Of a stretch of DNA of 64,000 nucleotides, positions 61,575 to 64,000 are shown in pieces. A model generated the notes under the pieces. That model did no database searches, was not told the DNA's origin, and saw only the letters and a list, made by a program, of their open reading frames with translations. Made by a program: the position numbers and the translations under genes. Origin of the DNA: Chelonoidis abingdonii. Lineage: Eukaryota; Chordata; Testudines; Testudinidae. The stretch covers positions 127,083,637 to 127,147,636 of the forward strand of contig NC_133771.1 in assembly GCF_003597395.2 (NCBI RefSeq), read 5' to 3'. Each line of letters starts with the position of its first letter. The stretch's first letter is position 1.

Positions 61575-62735
61575 TAATAAATATTTTAAGGTATCGTATC
61601 TCTTCTGAGTACTGTACAGAGATAAAGGTATGAGATTTGAGTTGGTATTTGATGGAGGAGAGGAGAGAAACATGGCACAAATGAAGATGAGGGGATTTCA
61701 GGCACAGAGATCAGCACGAAAAAAGGCACAAAGGTCAGAGTGGGAGGATACAAAGTAACAGAACTATGGCATAACAACTTCTCTGTGCCACAGATTTAAA
61801 TTAATCTTAAAAGGGCACTTGGGAGTGAGGCTGAGAGAAAGATGGGGTGACTGGGGTGTCACCAGCAATCCCAGCTGCCAAATGAGCTTTGGGCTGTGGG
61901 CACTCAGTGTAAGGTGGAACAAGCTTCAGGACTGAATCTGCAGCCCCAAGATTGGTAGAGATCAAAAGTGACTTACAGTCATGTTTTCAGCCTATCCTGA
62001 GCTATGCAAGACACAAAAAGGACAGTTCAAAGAGTCCAGCAAGGAGACAGGTGATGAGTGATCAGAGGCAGAGTTCTGAAAAGCCACAAAGTAAAGACGA
62101 AGAAGACTCAAGTTTTATGGACAGACAGATAGGGAGCCAAATAAAGAGATATGAGTGTGGTCATTTGGTTGGAAGGATGGGGGTGACTTGGTGAGAGGAT
62201 GATTATTTTGGCCTCAATGTTGGTGAGGTGGAAGAGGCCAGAGTCAGAGACTGAGATTACAGTACTTCAAATGTCAGAAAAACTGGTGTGAAAGTGTGAC
62301 AATTTGTATAATAGTTTCAAAGGGAGAGGCAACAAGATCTAGTGAAAAGCTGGATATGAGATAAAAAGAAGGTGAAGTCATAAGTAGCTCCACGTATTTG
62401 TGTTTGAGTGAAGTGGAGGACAGTGGATTTGCCAGCAATAATGGAGACTGTGGGAAGAGAAAAGGTTTGGTACGAAAGACGAAAAGCAGGTTTTGCCATG
62501 TTTATTCTAAGTGACAGGACATCCATAGGAAGAGAGCTAAATGGAGTCTTTCCATCACTTACGCCATTTTTTTTTAGTCTACCAGCCCTTCATCCAACCC
62601 AGAAACACTCTTTTGCATTTGATTTTAACCTTAACCAGTGATGCAGCCAATTAACAGACTGAAAATATTTTGAAGCCTTTATTTATTCTTGGTTTATACT
62701 CTGTCCCTACTGAGACACTGCATAAAAAGGAATGT
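61575..62735. other. No gene seen
   Basis: Purine-rich plus strand but no coding similarity. Open frames at 61952-62194 and 62408-62641 have no recognised product. Confidence -1.
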
Positions 62736-62739
62736 GACC

Positions 62740-63485
62740 ATTTATATCACTGTTGCTACCACTGTTATATAGTTGCAATAGATCTTGTACAAAGTAAGCC
62801 TTGTAAAGTATCATTGGAAATATTATAGTCTGATAGGTATTATTATCCTGTTTATATGTCTGTCTTATCATTGTAAATGAAGTTATACATTTTTGCTATG
62901 TGTTTGTATCTCAAACGTTTTGTTCCTGGGTAAGACCCACAAGACAGATTTACATCAAGACCAGCCAGCCACAGGTGACAGGCCATTAAGGAGAATGAAC
63001 TATATCAATGGGCCCCTCCTGAGGACGCCTCAGAGAGCACAGTGGAGGCCCAGTGACTTAGCAGGGTATGTAGGGCATGTGATCCCTAACCCCATGTACA
63101 TGGGCTGAAGGTATAAGTGGAGACTGTGACATCACCTTCTTGCCTCTTTCCTGCTGCACATCTCTGGACTTGATTTCTAACAAAGGGAAGCTTTGAACAA
63201 CGGAGGACCTCCAATCTTTTGGGTGACCCAGAGTCTACAAACTAGCAGATTTAGCATCACTGCTGTTATCCTGATTTACAAACTCTGAAATCAACTGCTA
63301 TGTATATGATTCATTTTAACTCTCTTTTTTATATATTAATAAACCTTTTAGTTTTTAGTTTAGTAAAGGATTAGCTACCAGCATCGTTTTTGGCTGAAGT
63401 ATATTTTGACCTGGGGTGTGTGTCTGGGTCTTTGGAACTGGAAGAACCTAATATATGTTATTTCTGGTTTTAATAATCATTTATC
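62740..63485 (+). repeat. Candidate LTR-like repeat family F
   Basis: TGTTATATAGTTGCAATAGA, TTGTACAAAGTAAGCCTTGT and GTATCATTGGAAATATTATA open a segment that ends with TATTAATAAACC (AATAAA at 63338-63343) and GACCTGGGGTGTGTGTCTGG. I recall this layout from LTR-like turtle repeats. Both limits are uncertain and no duplication was identified. Confidence -1.
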
Positions 63486-63508
63486 ACAGAAGTCTGATTT
63501 GTCTAGAT

Positions 63509-63816
63509 CGGGGTAGGCAATCTACGGCACACATGCTGAAGGCGGCACGTGAGCTGATTTTCAGTGGCATTCACACTGCCCAGGTCCTGGCCACTGGTCT
63601 GGGGAGCTCTGCATTTTAATTTAATTTTAAATGAAACTTCTTAAACATTTTAAAAACCTTATTTACTTTACATACAACAATAATTTAGTTATATATTATA
63701 GACATAAAAATAGACCTTCTAAAAACATTAAAATGTATTGCTGGAACACGAAACTTTAAATCTGAGTGAATAAACGAAGACTCGGCACACCACTTCTGAA
63801 AGGTTGCTGACCCCTG
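63509..63816. mobile_element. hAT-type MITE, 308 bp, with 8-bp target duplication
   Basis: Starts CGGGGTAGGCAATCTACGG and ends GGTTGCTGACCCCTG. The termini GGGGTAGGCAA and TTGCTGACCCC form imperfect inverted repeats. It is flanked by GTCTAGAT (63501-63508) and GCCTAGAT (63817-63824), an 8-bp duplication with one change as expected for hAT elements. The interior is AT-rich without a transposase gene. Confidence -1.
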
Positions 63817-63916
63817 GCCTAGATGACGTGTCTGGGGTGAGAGGGGAATGGAGTTGTGGGCCTGATGGAGACTGTCTGTGGCTACATAATACCAAGTGTA
63901 GTATTTTGGAAGCATA

Positions 63917-64000
63917 TATTTGTTACTGGCACATGAAACCTTAAATTAGAGTGAATAAATGAAGACTCGGCACACCACTTCTGAAAGGTTGCTGACCCCT
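63917..64000. mobile_element. hAT-type MITE, second copy, right part only, cut by window end
   Basis: From TTGTTACTGGCACATGAAAC to the last base it repeats the right-hand 80 bases of the element at 63509-63816 (AGACTCGGCACACCACTTCT, GAAAGGTTGCTGACCCCT) in the same orientation. The left part is missing, so it is either truncated or part of a tandem arrangement with the first copy. Confidence -1.

Overview
The window looks like non-coding nuclear DNA of a reptile, most likely a turtle. The AT-rich background is punctuated by CR1 LINEs (including 3' ends of the turtle/crocodile type), a DIRS-type retrotransposon, PIF/Harbinger- and hAT-like DNA elements, solo-LTR-like elements and MIR-type SINEs. 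The turtle call is an inference from this repeat mix. I see no host exon, tRNA, rRNA, operon or CRISPR array. Every open frame with recognisable protein similarity belongs to a broken transposable element.

Layout. 1-1620: 5' part of an antisense DIRS1-like element (gag-like ORF plus CpG-rich leader). 2.8-11.3 kb: unique AT-rich DNA with a CR1 tail, a palindromic repeat split by a Harbinger-type MITE (6472-6735) and a 250-bp imperfect hairpin (8053-8302). 11.3-13.2 kb: two CR1 fragments in opposite orientation; the second carries an internal 77-bp triplication. 15.2-16.9 kb: one LTR-like element inserted into another. 18.4-19.7 kb: a CR1 piece with ORF1 esterase and ORF2 endonuclease remnants. 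22-24 kb: a G-rich repeat and a second solo LTR. 28.9-36.2 kb: LTR-like, palindromic and CR1 copies. 40.6-44.8 kb: a degenerate antisense RTE-like LINE interrupted by a 1.03-kb element with a 4-bp target duplication. 46.2-47.9 kb: a CpG-dense, 1.7-kb Harbinger-like transposon with a Myb/SANT-like gene remnant. 48.6-54.2 kb: a MIR SINE, an LTR-like repeat, a third solo LTR and a further LTR-like repeat. 54-64 kb: mostly unique DNA with a MIR, a CR1 tail, an LTR-like repeat and two hAT-type MITEs at the right edge, one with an 8-bp target duplication.

The elements do not form a functional system together. They record successive insertions: LTR into LTR, MITE into palindrome, LTR-like element into LINE. 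Besides the catalogued families there is a scattered set of short quasi-palindromes with a core like CCATTGACTTCAATGG, seen at about seven places. I did not find convincing evidence of a new gene system; the more unusual items are structural (hairpins, the T-biased CR1 triplication, the ATCGAT palindrome cluster). Family names rest on motif recognition and memory of reptile repeats, not on a search.
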